From: Phycisphaerales bacterium
Lineage (GTDB): Bacteria; Planctomycetota; Phycisphaerae; UBA1845; PWPN01
Direction of reading: 5' to 3'
NCBI GenBank assembly: GCA_012729595.1
Contig: JAAYCU010000344.1
Span: forward strand, 1-34,170
Length of the DNA stretch: 34,170 bases
The notes under the pieces are model-generated. The model saw only the letters and a program-made list of their open reading frames with translations, did no database searches and had not been told where the DNA came from. Of this stretch, positions 1 through 8,520 are shown one piece after another (position 1 is the stretch's first letter; each line of letters opens with the position of its first letter). The position numbers and the translations under genes were made by a program.

Positions 1-81
1 GTTGGCGATGTGCTGGCGACTGCCCCGCTTCTCATCGCAGGCGAGCACGACCCTCTCCCGTAAATCCATTGAGTAGGTCAT
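1..81 (-). CDS. IS630-family transposase, N-terminal fragment cut by window edge
   Basis: Reading the minus strand from the ATG at 79-81 gives 27 residues beginning MTYSMDLRERVV and ending at the window edge. This start, a short lead-in followed by DLRERVV and a Cys-Asp-Glu stretch, is typical of the helix-turn-helix N-terminus of IS630/Tc1-like transposases. These cut and paste DNA at TA dinucleotides. The rest of the gene lies outside the window, so it is not known whether the element is intact. The sequence just outside it (about 82-140) is AT-rich with short inverted repeats, as expected for an IS end, but I could not fix the terminal repeat. Confidence 0.7.
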   Translation of the reverse strand, partial: MTYSMDLRERVVLACDEKRGSRQHIAN

Positions 82-226
82 GCATATATATCGGCAAATG
101 CTACGCTATTTCGTGAAATGCTCTAGCGATCCAAGTTGGGCATAAACCGCTAATCCCCGCTTGCCGGGGCTGTCCGGGCCGCTTTTTAGTACGCAATTTG
201 AGCGGGTGGAGGCGATAAAAATATCC

Positions 227-254
227 TTGACGAACCGATTATCAATGCTATAGT
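227..254 (+). promoter_or_regulatory. Sigma-70-type promoter of thrS
   Basis: TTGACG (227-232), a 16-base spacer and TATAGT (249-254), with TGC directly before the -10 to make it an extended -10. Transcription would start near 261 and give a leader of about 200 nt before thrS. It is the best promoter match in the left part of the window. Confidence 0.65.
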
Positions 255-293
255 TGAAGATAAGTAAAGCGTTCGCCAGCGGTTGACGAACCG
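227..293 (+). repeat. Direct repeat TTGACGAACCG, two copies
   Basis: The 11-base word TTGACGAACCG occurs at 227-237, covering the thrS -35 box, and again at 283-293 inside the leader. The second copy also forms a small hairpin, CGGTT-GACG-AACCG. The 56-base spacing and the overlap with the -35 suggest a possible regulatory role. This is inference only. Confidence 0.5.
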
Positions 294-339
294 TATCTAG
301 TAGGCTCGCGCTAACGAGGGCCTGAAAGACACGTATTTG

Positions 340-446
340 AACGGCATGAGATCCACGACGCGTACAACGGCTTCATGATATGCTTCGCTCTCCATATCGG
401 CGGAGTACGAAGCGCCAGCGCGAATGGATCCCGTGCCGTTTTTTTT
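340..446 (+). terminator. Intrinsic terminator/attenuator in the thrS leader
   Basis: Bases 340-354 pair with 426-440 in a 15-position stem with one G-U pair and one A-C mismatch. Eight T residues (439-446) end the structure, 14 bases before the thrS ATG. The 71-base loop holds a second hairpin (GCTTCG pairing with CGAAGC, with an inner CTCC/GGAG). The word AACGGC occurs both in the left arm (340-345) and in the loop (366-371), so the right arm has two possible partners. This is the layout of a transcription attenuator for an aminoacyl-tRNA synthetase gene. The conserved T-box sequence was not found. Confidence 0.55.
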
Positions 447-460
447 GAGCGCAGGTGTCG

Positions 461-2401
461 ATGCCCCGAATAACTCTTCCTGACGGTTCCTCGCGTGAAA
501 TACAAACCGGCGCCACCGTCGCCGACGTGGCCGACATGATCGGTCCGCGTCTGGCCCGCTCGGCCATCGGCGGAAAAATCGATGGTGAGGTCGTTGATCT
601 CGGCAGTCCGCTTACCCGCGACTGTCAAATCAAAATCCTTACCCCTAGCGTCGACGACGCGGACAGCCTCCACCTACTCCGGCATAGTTGCGCGCATATC
701 ATGGCCGAGGCTATTTGCAGTTTGTTCCCCGAAACCAAACTGGTCTACGGCCCGCCGGTGGAAAACGGCTTCTATTATGATGTCGATCTGGACCGCCCGC
801 TGACCCCGGAGGATTTCGCGGCCATCGAGGCCAGGATGGCCGAGATTATCAAGGCTGATCGCCCCTTCGTCCGTTACGAGATGGACCGCGACGAAGGCAT
901 GCGGAAACTTCAGGCCGAAGGCAACCGCTATAAAATCGACAACGCCGAACGGGCCGAGGGCAAACTCAGCTTCTACGTCACCGGCGAGCGGTCAGACAGC
1001 GCCTTCGAGGATCTCTGTCGCGGCCCGCACGTGCCCAGCACCGGCCGCATCGGCGCTTTCAAAGTGATGCAGGTCAGCGGGGCCTATTACCGCGGCGATC
1101 AAAAGGAAAAACAACTCCAGCGTATCTATGGCACCGCCTGGCCGACGAAGAAAGATCTCGAAGCCCACCTCTTCCGGCTCGAAGAGGCCAGAAAACGCGA
1201 TCATCGCGTCCTCGGCAAACAGCTTGGTATTTTCAGCATCCACGAGGAGATCGGGCCGGGCCTCATTCACTGGCACCCTCGCGGCGGCATGATCCGCCAT
1301 CTGGTCGAGAACTTCTGGAAAGACGAGCACCTTAAGAGGGGCTACGACATTGTTTTCACTCCGCACATCGCCAGCGAGCGGATTTACCGGCGCAGCGGGC
1401 ATCTCGAAAAATACGGCGACATGATGTATTCGCCCATGGATATCGACGGGCTGAATTATTACCTCAAGCCGATGAATTGCCCCGGCCACTACATGATCTA
1501 TCTGAGCGATATCCGCAGCTACCGCGATCTGCCCATCCGCATGTGCGAGCTAGGCACGGTATATCGCTACGAGCCGTCCGGCACGCTGCACGGCATGTTG
1601 CGGGTCCGCGGATTCACCCAGGACGACGCCCACACCTTCTGCACTCCCGAGCAGTTAGGCCAGGAGCTGGATATGCTCCTGGAACTGATGGACCTGATGA
1701 TGCGGACCTTCGGGTATCAGTACAAGGCTTATCTGGCCACCCGGCCGGAAAAGTATCTGGGCACCTTGCAGGAATGGGAGCGGGCGACCAACGAACTTCA
1801 GATGGCCATGGAACGTCGAGGCTTGGCGTTTGAGGTCGACGAGGGCGGTGGCGTATTCTACGCCCCCAAGATCGACATCAAGCTGATCGACTCCATGGGT
1901 CGCGAGTGGCAGGGTCCGACCATCCAGGTCGATCTTCAGGCCGCCAAACGATTCGAGATTACCTACGTCGGGGCGGACAACGCTCCGCACGAAACGATTA
2001 TCATCCACCGCACCGTGCTTGGCAGCATGGAGCGCTTTATCGGCGGGTTGATCGAGCATTACGGCGGAGCCTTCCCGATGTGGTTGGCCCCGGTGCAGAT
2101 CCTGCTGGCCTCGGTCAGCGAAAAGAGCGCCGATTATGCCCGGGAGGTTCTGGCCCGCTTGAAGGCCGCCGGCCTGCGAACGCGGCTGGATGTCTCCCAC
2201 GAAAAGATCGGCCCCAAAAAACACGCTGCTCGCCAGGAAAAGATTCCGTACATCCTGGTCGTCGGCGAGAAAGAGGCGGCCGAGGGAACGGTCAACGTGA
2301 ACGACCGTTCCGGAAAGAGTCTCGGCAACCAGGCGGTGGATGCGTTCATCGCCCACTGCCGGAAGCTGGTGGCCGAGCGGGCCCTCGAACCGGGGGCATG
2401 A
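461..2401 (+). CDS. thrS: Threonyl-tRNA synthetase
   Basis: Charges tRNA-Thr with threonine in the cytoplasm. The 646-residue product has the usual bacterial length and domain order: TGS domain (about 1-60); editing domain with the HxxxH pair (His75, His79) and the Cys186/His190 pair that hydrolyses Ser-tRNA-Thr; class II catalytic core with zinc ligands Cys340 (in MNCPGHY), His391 (DDAH) and His516 (HRTVLGSMERF); and a C-terminal anticodon-binding domain from about 540. The start is taken as the ATG at 461. A GTG two codons upstream (455) is possible but lies inside the weak AGGTG ribosome site. It is preceded by a long leader with an attenuator-like structure and followed 115 bases later by infC, the common thrS-infC order. 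Confidence 0.97.
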   Translation: MPRITLPDGSSREIQTGATVADVADMIGPRLARSAIGGKIDGEVVDLGSPLTRDCQIKILTPSVDDADSLHLLRHSCAHIMAEAICSLFPETKLVYGPPVENGFYYDVDLDRPLTPEDFAAIEARMAEIIKADRPFVRYEMDRDEGMRKLQAEGNRYKIDNAERAEGKLSFYVTGERSDSAFEDLCRGPHVPSTGRIGAFKVMQVSGAYYRGDQKEKQLQRIYGTAWPTKKDLEAHLFRLEEARKRDHRVLGKQLGIFSIHEEIGPGLIHWHPRGGMIRHLVENFWKDEHLKRGYDIVFTPHIASERIYRRSGHLEKYGDMMYSPMDIDGLNYYLKPMNCPGHYMIYLSDIRSYRDLPIRMCELGTVYRYEPSGTLHGMLRVRGFTQDDAHTFCTPEQLGQELDMLLELMDLMMRTFGYQYKAYLATRPEKYLGTLQEWERATNELQMAMERRGLAFEVDEGGGVFYAPKIDIKLIDSMGREWQGPTIQVDLQAAKRFEITYVGADNAPHETIIIHRTVLGSMERFIGGLIEHYGGAFPMWLAPVQILLASVSEKSADYAREVLARLKAAGLRTRLDVSHEKIGPKKHAARQEKIPYILVVGEKEAAEGTVNVNDRSGKSLGNQAVDAFIAHCRKLVAERALEPGA

Positions 2402-2502
2402 TTGCGTTGCAGGCGGATTCGGTCGTGCGGCCGGACCGCTGCCCATAACACGATGGCCGGGGTGTGACCGGCCGCGCCGGTGGTTTGACGACCACCGCGT
2501 TT

Positions 2503-2510
2503 GAGAAAGG
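2503..2510 (+). promoter_or_regulatory. Ribosome binding site deciding the infC start
   Basis: GAGAAAGG lies 6 bases before the ATC at 2517 and 12 bases before the TTG at 2523. An in-frame TAA at 2511 excludes any earlier start. The spacing favours ATC. Confidence 0.55.
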
Positions 2511-2516
2511 TAACTT

Positions 2517-3041
2517 ATCGATTTGAGAGAGGGTTCAGCCATCGCCCAGGGACATCGGTACAACGAACAGATTCGGCTTTCGCCGGTCCGGGTAGTCGAC
2601 CATCAAAACAACCAGTTGGGCATCATGCCCACCGACCAGGCCATGCGTCTCGCCCAGGAGGCCCAGCTCGACCTGGTAGAGGTTGCTCCGACGGAGCGGC
2701 CCCCGGTCTGCCGAATCATGGACTACGGCAAGTTCAAGTACTCGCAGAAGAAGAAAAAACAGAAGCACCACGAGCAGAAGCTCAAGGAAGTGCGCCTCCA
2801 TCCGAAGACCAGCGATTACGACCAGCAGACCAAGGTCAAACAGGCCGCCTCGTTCCTCGAAAAAGGGGACAAGGTCCAGTTTACCATGATCTTTCGCGGT
2901 CGCGAGCGGTTCCATCAGGAGGTCGGAACCCAGATCTTCAACGGCATTGTCGCCCATTTCGGGGACAAGGCCAAGGTGGAGCGCCCGCCGCGCAGCGAAG
3001 GCTGGCGGATGACCATGGTGCTGGCCCCCATCAAGCATTAA
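2517..3041 (+). CDS. infC: Translation initiation factor IF-3, non-AUG start
   Basis: Binds the 30S subunit, prevents premature 50S joining and proofreads the initiation codon. The protein (172-174 residues) shows both IF-3 domains: the N-domain beginning YNEQIRLSPVRVV, with MDYGKFKY before a lysine-rich linker, and the C-domain with KEVRLHPKTSDYD and GDKVQFTMIFRGRE. No ATG exists near the N-terminus. The frame opens after a TAA at 2511, and the only candidates are ATC (2517, ideal SD spacing) and TTG (2523, long spacing). Rare starts are a known feature of infC (AUU in E. coli, AUC in Myxococcus) and let IF-3 repress its own synthesis. rpmI and rplT, the usual downstream genes, are absent; sat follows instead. 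Confidence 0.95.
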   Translation: MDLREGSAIAQGHRYNEQIRLSPVRVVDHQNNQLGIMPTDQAMRLAQEAQLDLVEVAPTERPPVCRIMDYGKFKYSQKKKKQKHHEQKLKEVRLHPKTSDYDQQTKVKQAASFLEKGDKVQFTMIFRGRERFHQEVGTQIFNGIVAHFGDKAKVERPPRSEGWRMTMVLAPIKH

Positions 3042-3197
3042 GGCACGCCGGCCGCCGAAATAGCTCTTGATTGACGTGTCGGCTGAGCTGAGGGGAATTC
3101 GCGTTTTTACGCCGCCCCCGTAAGCCGGCGGCGCGCCGTCTTGTCGCGAGACGAGCCGCACGGTTTCTCCATAATAATCTTGAAAAACAAGGATCCA

Positions 3198-4466
3198 ATG
3201 TATATGACAGACTTGATCGCACCCCACGGCGGCCTTGGCAGGCCGGTTAATCGCACCGTGTCACCTGAGCGGCTGGCGGAGTTCAAAAAAGAAGCCGAGA
3301 CCCTGACGGCGTTGCCGGTCAGCGATGCGGACCTGTCCAGCGTCTACCGAATCGGCGACGGCGGGCTGAGCCCCTTGACCGGCCCGATGGTCAAGGAGGT
3401 CTACGACCGCGTTTTGCGCGAGGTCAACCTGATCCACGATGGAAAACCTTATGCCTGGTCGATCCCGATCTCCCTTCCGGTCGACAAGGACCTGGCCGGT
3501 TCGCTCAAGGCGGGGCAGAAGGTCCGCCTGACCAACAACGGCGGCGGGACCGTCGGCATCCTGCGTATCGAGGACATTTTCCCTTACGACAAGATGGCTT
3601 ACATCGAAAGCGTCTACCAGACCCAACGCACCGATCACCCCGGCGGCCGCATGGTCCTCGGTGATCCGCGCGAAATGCTGGTCGGCGGCGATATCGAAGT
3701 CCTGCCCCAGCCCCGCCATCCCGAGTACGGCAAATACGTACTGCGGCCGGAGGAAGCCCGGGCCCTCTTCGCCGCCAAAGGTTGGCAACGCGTGGTCGCT
3801 TTCCAGACCCGCAACCCGCTGCACCGGGCCCACGAATATGCCCTGGTCTATGGTTTGGAGGTGCTGACCCGAGCCGGGTTCAAGGCCGGCGCGGTGCTCA
3901 ACCCGCTTGTCGGGGAAACCAAGTCCGACGACGTGGATGCCCCGACCCGGATGCGGACCTATGAGGTTTTGATCAACGACCACCTCCTGGGGCAGGGCGA
4001 CAAGGACGAGGCCCTCTGGAAAGAAAAGGGGTACGACCTCAACGATGCGGTCATGCTCCTCGGTCTGGACATCAAGATGTTCTACGCCGGCCCGAAAGAG
4101 GCGATCATGCACGGCATCTATCGCCAGAACTTCGGCTTTACCGACATCATCATCGGGCGCAAGCACGCCGACGCCCCTTACGACGACGGCAAGGACATCT
4201 GGGATCCGCTGGCCGCCCAGCACATTTTCGACCAGCTCAACGGCCAGTTGCTTATCCAGCCGCTCAAGGTCGGTTTCGCCGCCTACTACGAGGAGCTCGG
4301 CCGCGTCGGTCTGGTGGACGAATGCGCTCCCAAGGGCTGGAAACCGATCCCCATCAGCGGCCGCGACGTGCGCGACGCCCTGGCCGCCGGCCGCCTGCCC
4401 GACGAACGGGTCATGCGCGCCTCCACCGCCCGCATCCTCATCGAGGCCATGAAGACGAAAAAGTGA
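3198..4466 (+). CDS. sat: Sulfate adenylyltransferase (ATP sulfurylase)
   Basis: Activates sulfate with ATP to give adenosine 5'-phosphosulfate and pyrophosphate, or runs in reverse in sulfur oxidisers. The 422-residue product starts [12 protein letters not shown], typical of the monofunctional Sat/MET3-like family rather than CysDN. It carries the nucleotide-binding [11 protein letters not shown] motif (203-213) and a GRKHAD motif in the C-terminal half (GRDHAG in many relatives). The ATG at 3198 follows AAGGA at 3189-3193; ATG 3204 is equally plausible. The open frame runs further upstream, but the protein family begins here. No APS reductase, APS kinase or sulfite reductase lies nearby, so assimilatory or dissimilatory use cannot be decided. 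Confidence 0.95.
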   Translation: MYMTDLIAPHGGLGRPVNRTVSPERLAEFKKEAETLTALPVSDADLSSVYRIGDGGLSPLTGPMVKEVYDRVLREVNLIHDGKPYAWSIPISLPVDKDLAGSLKAGQKVRLTNNGGGTVGILRIEDIFPYDKMAYIESVYQTQRTDHPGGRMVLGDPREMLVGGDIEVLPQPRHPEYGKYVLRPEEARALFAAKGWQRVVAFQTRNPLHRAHEYALVYGLEVLTRAGFKAGAVLNPLVGETKSDDVDAPTRMRTYEVLINDHLLGQGDKDEALWKEKGYDLNDAVMLLGLDIKMFYAGPKEAIMHGIYRQNFGFTDIIIGRKHADAPYDDGKDIWDPLAAQHIFDQLNGQLLIQPLKVGFAAYYEELGRVGLVDECAPKGWKPIPISGRDVRDALAAGRLPDERVMRASTARILIEAMKTKK

Positions 4467-4725
4467 TACCTCCATCCTGGTGGACGACGGATTGATTGCT
4501 GGTTGGCAAGGGTCTTGTTCAGTCGTCGGAAATGGGGCTTGAGAAGTCGTCGTCGGCCGAGCAATTGGACGAAACCGTTCGCCGGCTTGACAGATTCCAC
4601 CCATGGCAACGCATGTCCTTTTATTATAAATGGTTATGCGCCAAATTGGCGAGTGTGGACTGTGTGCTTTCGGGGATAGGGGGAGCGTCTGCCCTATTGT
4701 TTCCTTAAGGCAGCGGCCCGCTTAT
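4467..4725. other. Gene-poor spacer between sat and rpmE
   Basis: No convincing gene. A 70-codon open frame at 4496-4708 has no ribosome site or recognisable protein features. No clear terminator for sat was seen. Confidence 0.5.
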
Positions 4726-4753
4726 TTGAAATCATTTTCATAACCTGTATACT
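4726..4753 (+). promoter_or_regulatory. Sigma-70-type promoter of rpmE
   Basis: TTGAAA (4726-4731), 16-base spacer, TATACT (4748-4753), in an AT-rich stretch 55 bases upstream of the rpmE start. Confidence 0.6.
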
Positions 4754-4807
4754 TACTGGACTCGATATAGGTAATGTAGGAAAGTATCAACGCCAAAGGA
4801 TTCGACC

Positions 4808-5056
4808 ATGAAAGATAAGATTCATCCCGCCTATCATGAGTGTACCGTGACCTGTGGTTGTGGGTTTTCGTTCAAGACCCGCTCGACCAAGTCGGAACTG
4901 AAGGTAGAAATCTGCTCCAACTGCCACCCATTCTTTACTGGGCAGCAGAAGTTCATTGATGCGGCCGGTCGGGTGGAGAAATTCAACAAAAAGTACGGCG
5001 GCGACTATTTCACCAAGGCGACCAAGCCCGGCAAGAAGCCGGTGGCGAAAGCTTAG
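4808..5056 (+). CDS. rpmE: 50S ribosomal protein L31, zinc-binding form
   Basis: Component of the large ribosomal subunit at the intersubunit bridge. The 82-residue protein has the start MKDKIHPAY, and the zinc ligands of the C+ form are present: Cys16, Cys18, Cys36 and Cys39, followed by the HPFFTG motif. The paralogous zinc-free form would lack these cysteines. AAAGGA (4795-4800) sits 7 bases before the ATG. The gene has its own promoter and a strong downstream terminator, so it is probably monocistronic. Confidence 0.96.
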   Translation: MKDKIHPAYHECTVTCGCGFSFKTRSTKSELKVEICSNCHPFFTGQQKFIDAAGRVEKFNKKYGGDYFTKATKPGKKPVAKA

Positions 5057-5140
5057 CGCCCCCTCTCTTGCCGCCCTGGCGCGGTCCCGGATCGCATGCC
5101 GGCGCGACGGCCAAGAGGTTTGGCGCTGCCGATAATCATG

Positions 5141-5198
5141 ACCACGTCGGATCGGCGGCGAAACCCCAACGAAACCGATCCGGCGTGGTTCTTCTTTT
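5141..5198 (+). terminator. Rho-independent terminator after rpmE
   Basis: Bases 5141-5155 pair with 5175-5189 over 15 positions with a single G-T pair, around a 19-base loop. They are followed by TCTTCTTTT (5190-5198). It separates rpmE from prfA. Confidence 0.8.
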
Positions 5199-5212
5199 AA
5201 CGCCGGTGAGCC

Positions 5213-6313
5213 ATGAACCCATCTGCCACCATCGACGATCCCGTCATTCGCAAGCTGGAGGAATTGCTCGCCCGCTTCAACTTCGTCACGGAGTCGATGA
5301 ATCGTCCGGAAAACGCCGGGCACCCCGTCCGTATCGTCGAGCTGTCCAAGGAGCACGGCCGATTGCGGCGGATCGTCGATCCATACCAGGAATACCGCAA
5401 GGCCATGGCCTCCGTGGCGGAAAGCAAGGCCCTGCTGGCCGACCCGACGAGCGACGCTGAGCTTAAGACCCTGGCCGAGGAGGAGGTGGACCAAGGCCAA
5501 CGGAAAGCGGAAGAGCTTCTCGAAGGAATCAAGAAAGCCCTGGTCAGCAGCGACGATGCGGCTATCGAGTCGATCATTCTGGAAATCCGAGCGGGTACCG
5601 GAGGTGATGAGGCGGCTTTGTTCGCCGGCAATCTTTACGACATGTATATGCGTTACTGTGACCACCGGTCGTTCAAGGTCGAGGTAATGGACGCTTCCCC
5701 CTCTGACTTGGGTGGGTACAGGGAAATCATCCTTAACATCCGGGGTCAGGGCGTGTATCAGCATTTGGGTTACGAAGGCGGCGGGCATCGCGTGCAACGG
5801 GTTCCCGATACCGAAACCCAGGGCCGTATCCATACTTCCGCCGCGACCGTGGCCGTGTTGCCCGAGCCCGAGGAAGTGGACGTGCAAATCGACTGGGAAA
5901 AGGATGTCATCGAGCACGTCAGCCGTGCCGGCGGGCCTGGCGGTCAGAACGTCAACAAAGTGTCGTCGGCCATAAAGCTCGAACACGTGCCCACCGGTAT
6001 TACCGTGTCCATGCGCGACGAAAAAAGCCAGCATAAAAACCGGGCCAAGGCCCGCCGCATCCTGGTCACCCGCATTTATGACCAGTTCGTGCAGAGTCAG
6101 CGGGCCGAACGGGACGCCAGCCGTAAGGGCATGATCGGTTCAGGTGACCGCAGCCAGAGGGTTCGCACCTATAACTTCCCCCAGAACCGCTGCACCGACC
6201 ACCGTATCAACCTGGATCTCTACAGCCTAGACAAAATCATGCAGGGCGATCTCGACGAGCTCGTCGCCGCATTACAAGAACACGATTACCAACAGCGGCT
6301 GAGCAACCTGTGA
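5213..6313 (+). CDS. prfA: Peptide chain release factor 1
   Basis: Recognises UAA and UAG in the ribosomal A site and triggers peptide release. The 366-residue protein has the RF1 length, the stop-codon-reading PxT motif as Pro-Asp-Thr (198-200; RF2 would have SPF), and the universal GGQ at 243-245 inside RAGGPGGQNVNK, whose glutamine is normally methylated by PrmC. The N-terminal domain is the expected helical bundle. The GGTGAG before ATG 5213 is very close (2 bases), so initiation may be weak. prmC, the frequent neighbour, is not next to it; an exported protein gene follows. Confidence 0.96.
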   Translation: MNPSATIDDPVIRKLEELLARFNFVTESMNRPENAGHPVRIVELSKEHGRLRRIVDPYQEYRKAMASVAESKALLADPTSDAELKTLAEEEVDQGQRKAEELLEGIKKALVSSDDAAIESIILEIRAGTGGDEAALFAGNLYDMYMRYCDHRSFKVEVMDASPSDLGGYREIILNIRGQGVYQHLGYEGGGHRVQRVPDTETQGRIHTSAATVAVLPEPEEVDVQIDWEKDVIEHVSRAGGPGGQNVNKVSSAIKLEHVPTGITVSMRDEKSQHKNRAKARRILVTRIYDQFVQSQRAERDASRKGMIGSGDRSQRVRTYNFPQNRCTDHRINLDLYSLDKIMQGDLDELVAALQEHDYQQRLSNL

Positions 6314-6469
6314 CCCACGGGCAGAACTGGTCAACCGCCACCCCGTCGATACCCTGTTCGGGTCGGTTTTGCGGGTCTGGACGTTTATGGCCGACCGGCC
6401 TATCCTTTTATCCGGTAGCGAGTCTTTCCAATTATCGGAATACATAAAAATTACACGGGAGGATCGATC

Positions 6470-7639
6470 ATGTTCAGTCGAAAATGGGCGTTATCCGCGG
6501 CCATGACCTACTCCGCGATGCTGATTGCCGTGATCTGTGGAGGGACGACGGTTTGGGCCGCCGAGGACCAAGCGAAGGACGACGTAGTCAAGGTCCAGGC
6601 CGAAGGCGAGGGGCTGGACCAGGACCAGGCGATCAGGGCCGCCCTCCGCGCCGCCCTTGAAAAAGGCGGCAAGCAGGAGATATTCTCTGACACCAAGGTC
6701 GAGAACTACCAGTTGATCCATGACACGATCATCTCCCGGGCCCAGGGTCTGGTGAAAAATTACAAGATCGTCAAAGGTCCGGATCGAGTCATCGGCGGGA
6801 CGGTCAAGGTCTGGATCGAGGCCGACGTATCGAAAAGCGTTCTGGCCCAGAGCTGGGGCGAGGTGCAGAACCTGCTCAATCAGATCGGACGGCCGAAAAT
6901 CCTGGTCTGGATCAACGAGCGTATTGACGGGCGTTTGGAGGAGGGCAGTGCCCTGGAAAGCCAGATTGAGGAACGCCTGCTGAAAAGCGGTTTCGATCTG
7001 GTGGCCCGCAAGGCGGTCGAGGCCATCCGCCAGAAAGAGATGGATGACGCTGCCGCGGAAGACAACATGCCCAAACTCCAGGCCATCGCTAAGGACTTCG
7101 AGGCCCATTTCTTCATCGCCGGGACCGCCAACGCCAATCAGGCCGGCGTCGAGGAAAAATACAACGTGCCCATCTCCTTTTATAACTGCGACGTACAGGT
7201 CAAGGGCTTCTATACCGATACCGGCAAACTCATCGCCAGCAAGAGTATCCCCAACACCCGCGGTGGGGCTCGCGGCTACAAGGAATTCAGCCCGCAGGCC
7301 GGTAAGATGGCTATTGTCAACGTCAGCCAGCCGCTGGTCGATGCCCTTTATGAGCAGATGATGGAGCAATGGGCGACGGCCATCAGTGCAGGCGGCGAAC
7401 TGATACTGGAGGTCGAGGGTTTCAACTTCGCGGCCGCCAACCGGCTGAAAAGGGCTTTGGACGAGATCAAGAAGGTCGAACACGTCAATATGAATTTCTC
7501 CAAGGGCCTGGCCACCTACCGGATCAACGCCAAACTCGGCGCCGATGAACTGGCCGAGCTGCTGTGCGAAGATGATTTCGAGAAAATGCTTGAGATCGTC
7601 GATCTGAAACTAAATCGTATCCAGGCCAAGGGGAAATAA
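6470..7639 (+). CDS. Exported FlgT-like protein of unknown role
   Basis: The 389-residue product starts with a signal peptide (basic start, hydrophobic residues about 8-29, cleavage near VWAAED). The following region, VKVQAEGEG then an AIRAALRAALEKG stretch, then ISRAQGLVKNYKI, matches the N-terminal domain pattern of FlgT and related envelope proteins, where conserved Ala-rich helices are followed by a Gly-Tyr/Lys segment. A middle alpha/beta region follows (PKILVWINERIDG..., about 140-260), then a C-terminal domain resembling the same fold (about 300-389). It is presumably periplasmic. A strong GGGAGGA (6457-6463) precedes the ATG. No flagellar gene is nearby, so a motility role is not supported. 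It stands alone between prfA and hisA. Confidence 0.65.
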   Translation: MFSRKWALSAAMTYSAMLIAVICGGTTVWAAEDQAKDDVVKVQAEGEGLDQDQAIRAALRAALEKGGKQEIFSDTKVENYQLIHDTIISRAQGLVKNYKIVKGPDRVIGGTVKVWIEADVSKSVLAQSWGEVQNLLNQIGRPKILVWINERIDGRLEEGSALESQIEERLLKSGFDLVARKAVEAIRQKEMDDAAAEDNMPKLQAIAKDFEAHFFIAGTANANQAGVEEKYNVPISFYNCDVQVKGFYTDTGKLIASKSIPNTRGGARGYKEFSPQAGKMAIVNVSQPLVDALYEQMMEQWATAISAGGELILEVEGFNFAAANRLKRALDEIKKVEHVNMNFSKGLATYRINAKLGADELAELLCEDDFEKMLEIVDLKLNRIQAKGK

Positions 7640-7656
7640 CGAGGGAGAGGTGGAGA

Positions 7657-7708
7657 GACGGAGGGCTCGAGAGACCAGGAGTCTGGATAGTCTCTATGTT
7701 TCTCCGTC
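7657..7708 (+). other. Nested stem-loop downstream of the FlgT-like gene
   Basis: GACGGAG (7657-7663) pairs with CTCCGTC (7702-7708). Inside it AGAGAC (7670-7675) pairs with GTCTCT (7690-7695) around a CCAG/CTGG tip. There is no T-run, so it may stabilise the 3' end or help terminate. Function is unproven. Confidence 0.4.
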
Positions 7709-7771
7709 ATGTAGGTAACCTTATAACGTATGTTTGTATCATAGATTATTCCGTTGGAGAAATAACCGACC

Positions 7772-8491
7772 ATGGACATTCTGCCGGCGATTGACCTTCG
7801 TGATGGTAAATGCGTTCGTTTGTTGCAGGGCGATTACGCCCGGCAGATCGATTACTCCTACGATCCGGTCGCGGTGGCCAAGGGGTTTGAGCAGGCCGGG
7901 GCCCGCTGGCTGCATCTGGTCGATCTCGACGGAGCCAAAGAGGGTCATCCCTGCAACCTGCCTACCGTGGAAGCCATCCTGAAGGCCACGAGCCTGAAAG
8001 TGGAGATCGGCGGGGGCCTGCGCGAGGCCGCCGATATCGAAGCCCTCATCGCCCATGGTGCTTCCCGGTGCGTAGTCGGCACGCGGGCCCTGGAGGATTG
8101 GGATTGGTTCGAGGAACTCGTCCATCGACCCGCCTGCCGGGGCAAAATCGCCCTGGGCCTTGACGCTCGCGAGGGTAAACTGGCTGTCCGCGGCTGGACC
8201 GCGAAGACCGAGGAGACGGCCGTTCAGATTGCTCAACGGGTCAATGCCTGGCCGCTGGCGGCCATTATCTACACGGATATCAGTTGCGATGGTATGTTGG
8301 CCGGCCCGAATATCGAAGCGACCGGAAGCCTGGCGGAAAGCTGCTCCATCCCGGTCATCGCCTCCGGCGGCGTCACCACGATCGAGGATGTCCGCCGACT
8401 GGCGGTCCTGCCGCTCGGGGGGATCATCATCGGCCGGGCCATCTACGAAAAACGCATCGATCTGGCCCAGGCCATCCGCGAGGCCGCCTGA
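7772..8491 (+). CDS. hisA: Phosphoribosylformimino-5-aminoimidazole carboxamide ribotide isomerase
   Basis: Fourth step of histidine biosynthesis: converts ProFAR to PRFAR by an Amadori rearrangement. The 239-residue single-domain TIM barrel shows the catalytic Asp8 (PAIDLRDG), the second catalytic Asp131 (GLDAREG), Thr168-Asp169 (YTDIS) and the phosphate-binding glycine motifs EIGGGLR (78-84) and ASGGV. It is closer to HisA than HisF because of the PAIDLRDGKCVRL start. It is not in a his operon: no other his gene is in the window, and the neighbours point elsewhere. The next gene converges on it with a 29-base gap. Confidence 0.95.
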   Translation: MDILPAIDLRDGKCVRLLQGDYARQIDYSYDPVAVAKGFEQAGARWLHLVDLDGAKEGHPCNLPTVEAILKATSLKVEIGGGLREAADIEALIAHGASRCVVGTRALEDWDWFEELVHRPACRGKIALGLDAREGKLAVRGWTAKTEETAVQIAQRVNAWPLAAIIYTDISCDGMLAGPNIEATGSLAESCSIPVIASGGVTTIEDVRRLAVLPLGGIIIGRAIYEKRIDLAQAIREAA

Positions 8492-8520
8492 CCACGATTG
8501 GGTTTTCGATTAAGAACGGC

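Noticed and set aside
255-460. T-box riboswitch in the thrS leader
   Set aside because: The conserved T-box antiterminator sequence was not found; only a terminator-like structure is supported.
3261-4604. Long minus-strand frame opposite sat, with similar ones opposite thrS, the M20 gene and the flotillin gene
   Set aside because: These are antisense frames kept open by GC-rich codon bias. The plus or minus partner in each case is a clear known family.
4496-4708. Plus-strand open frame of 70 codons between sat and rpmE
   Set aside because: No ribosome site, no family resemblance, and it ends just before the rpmE promoter.
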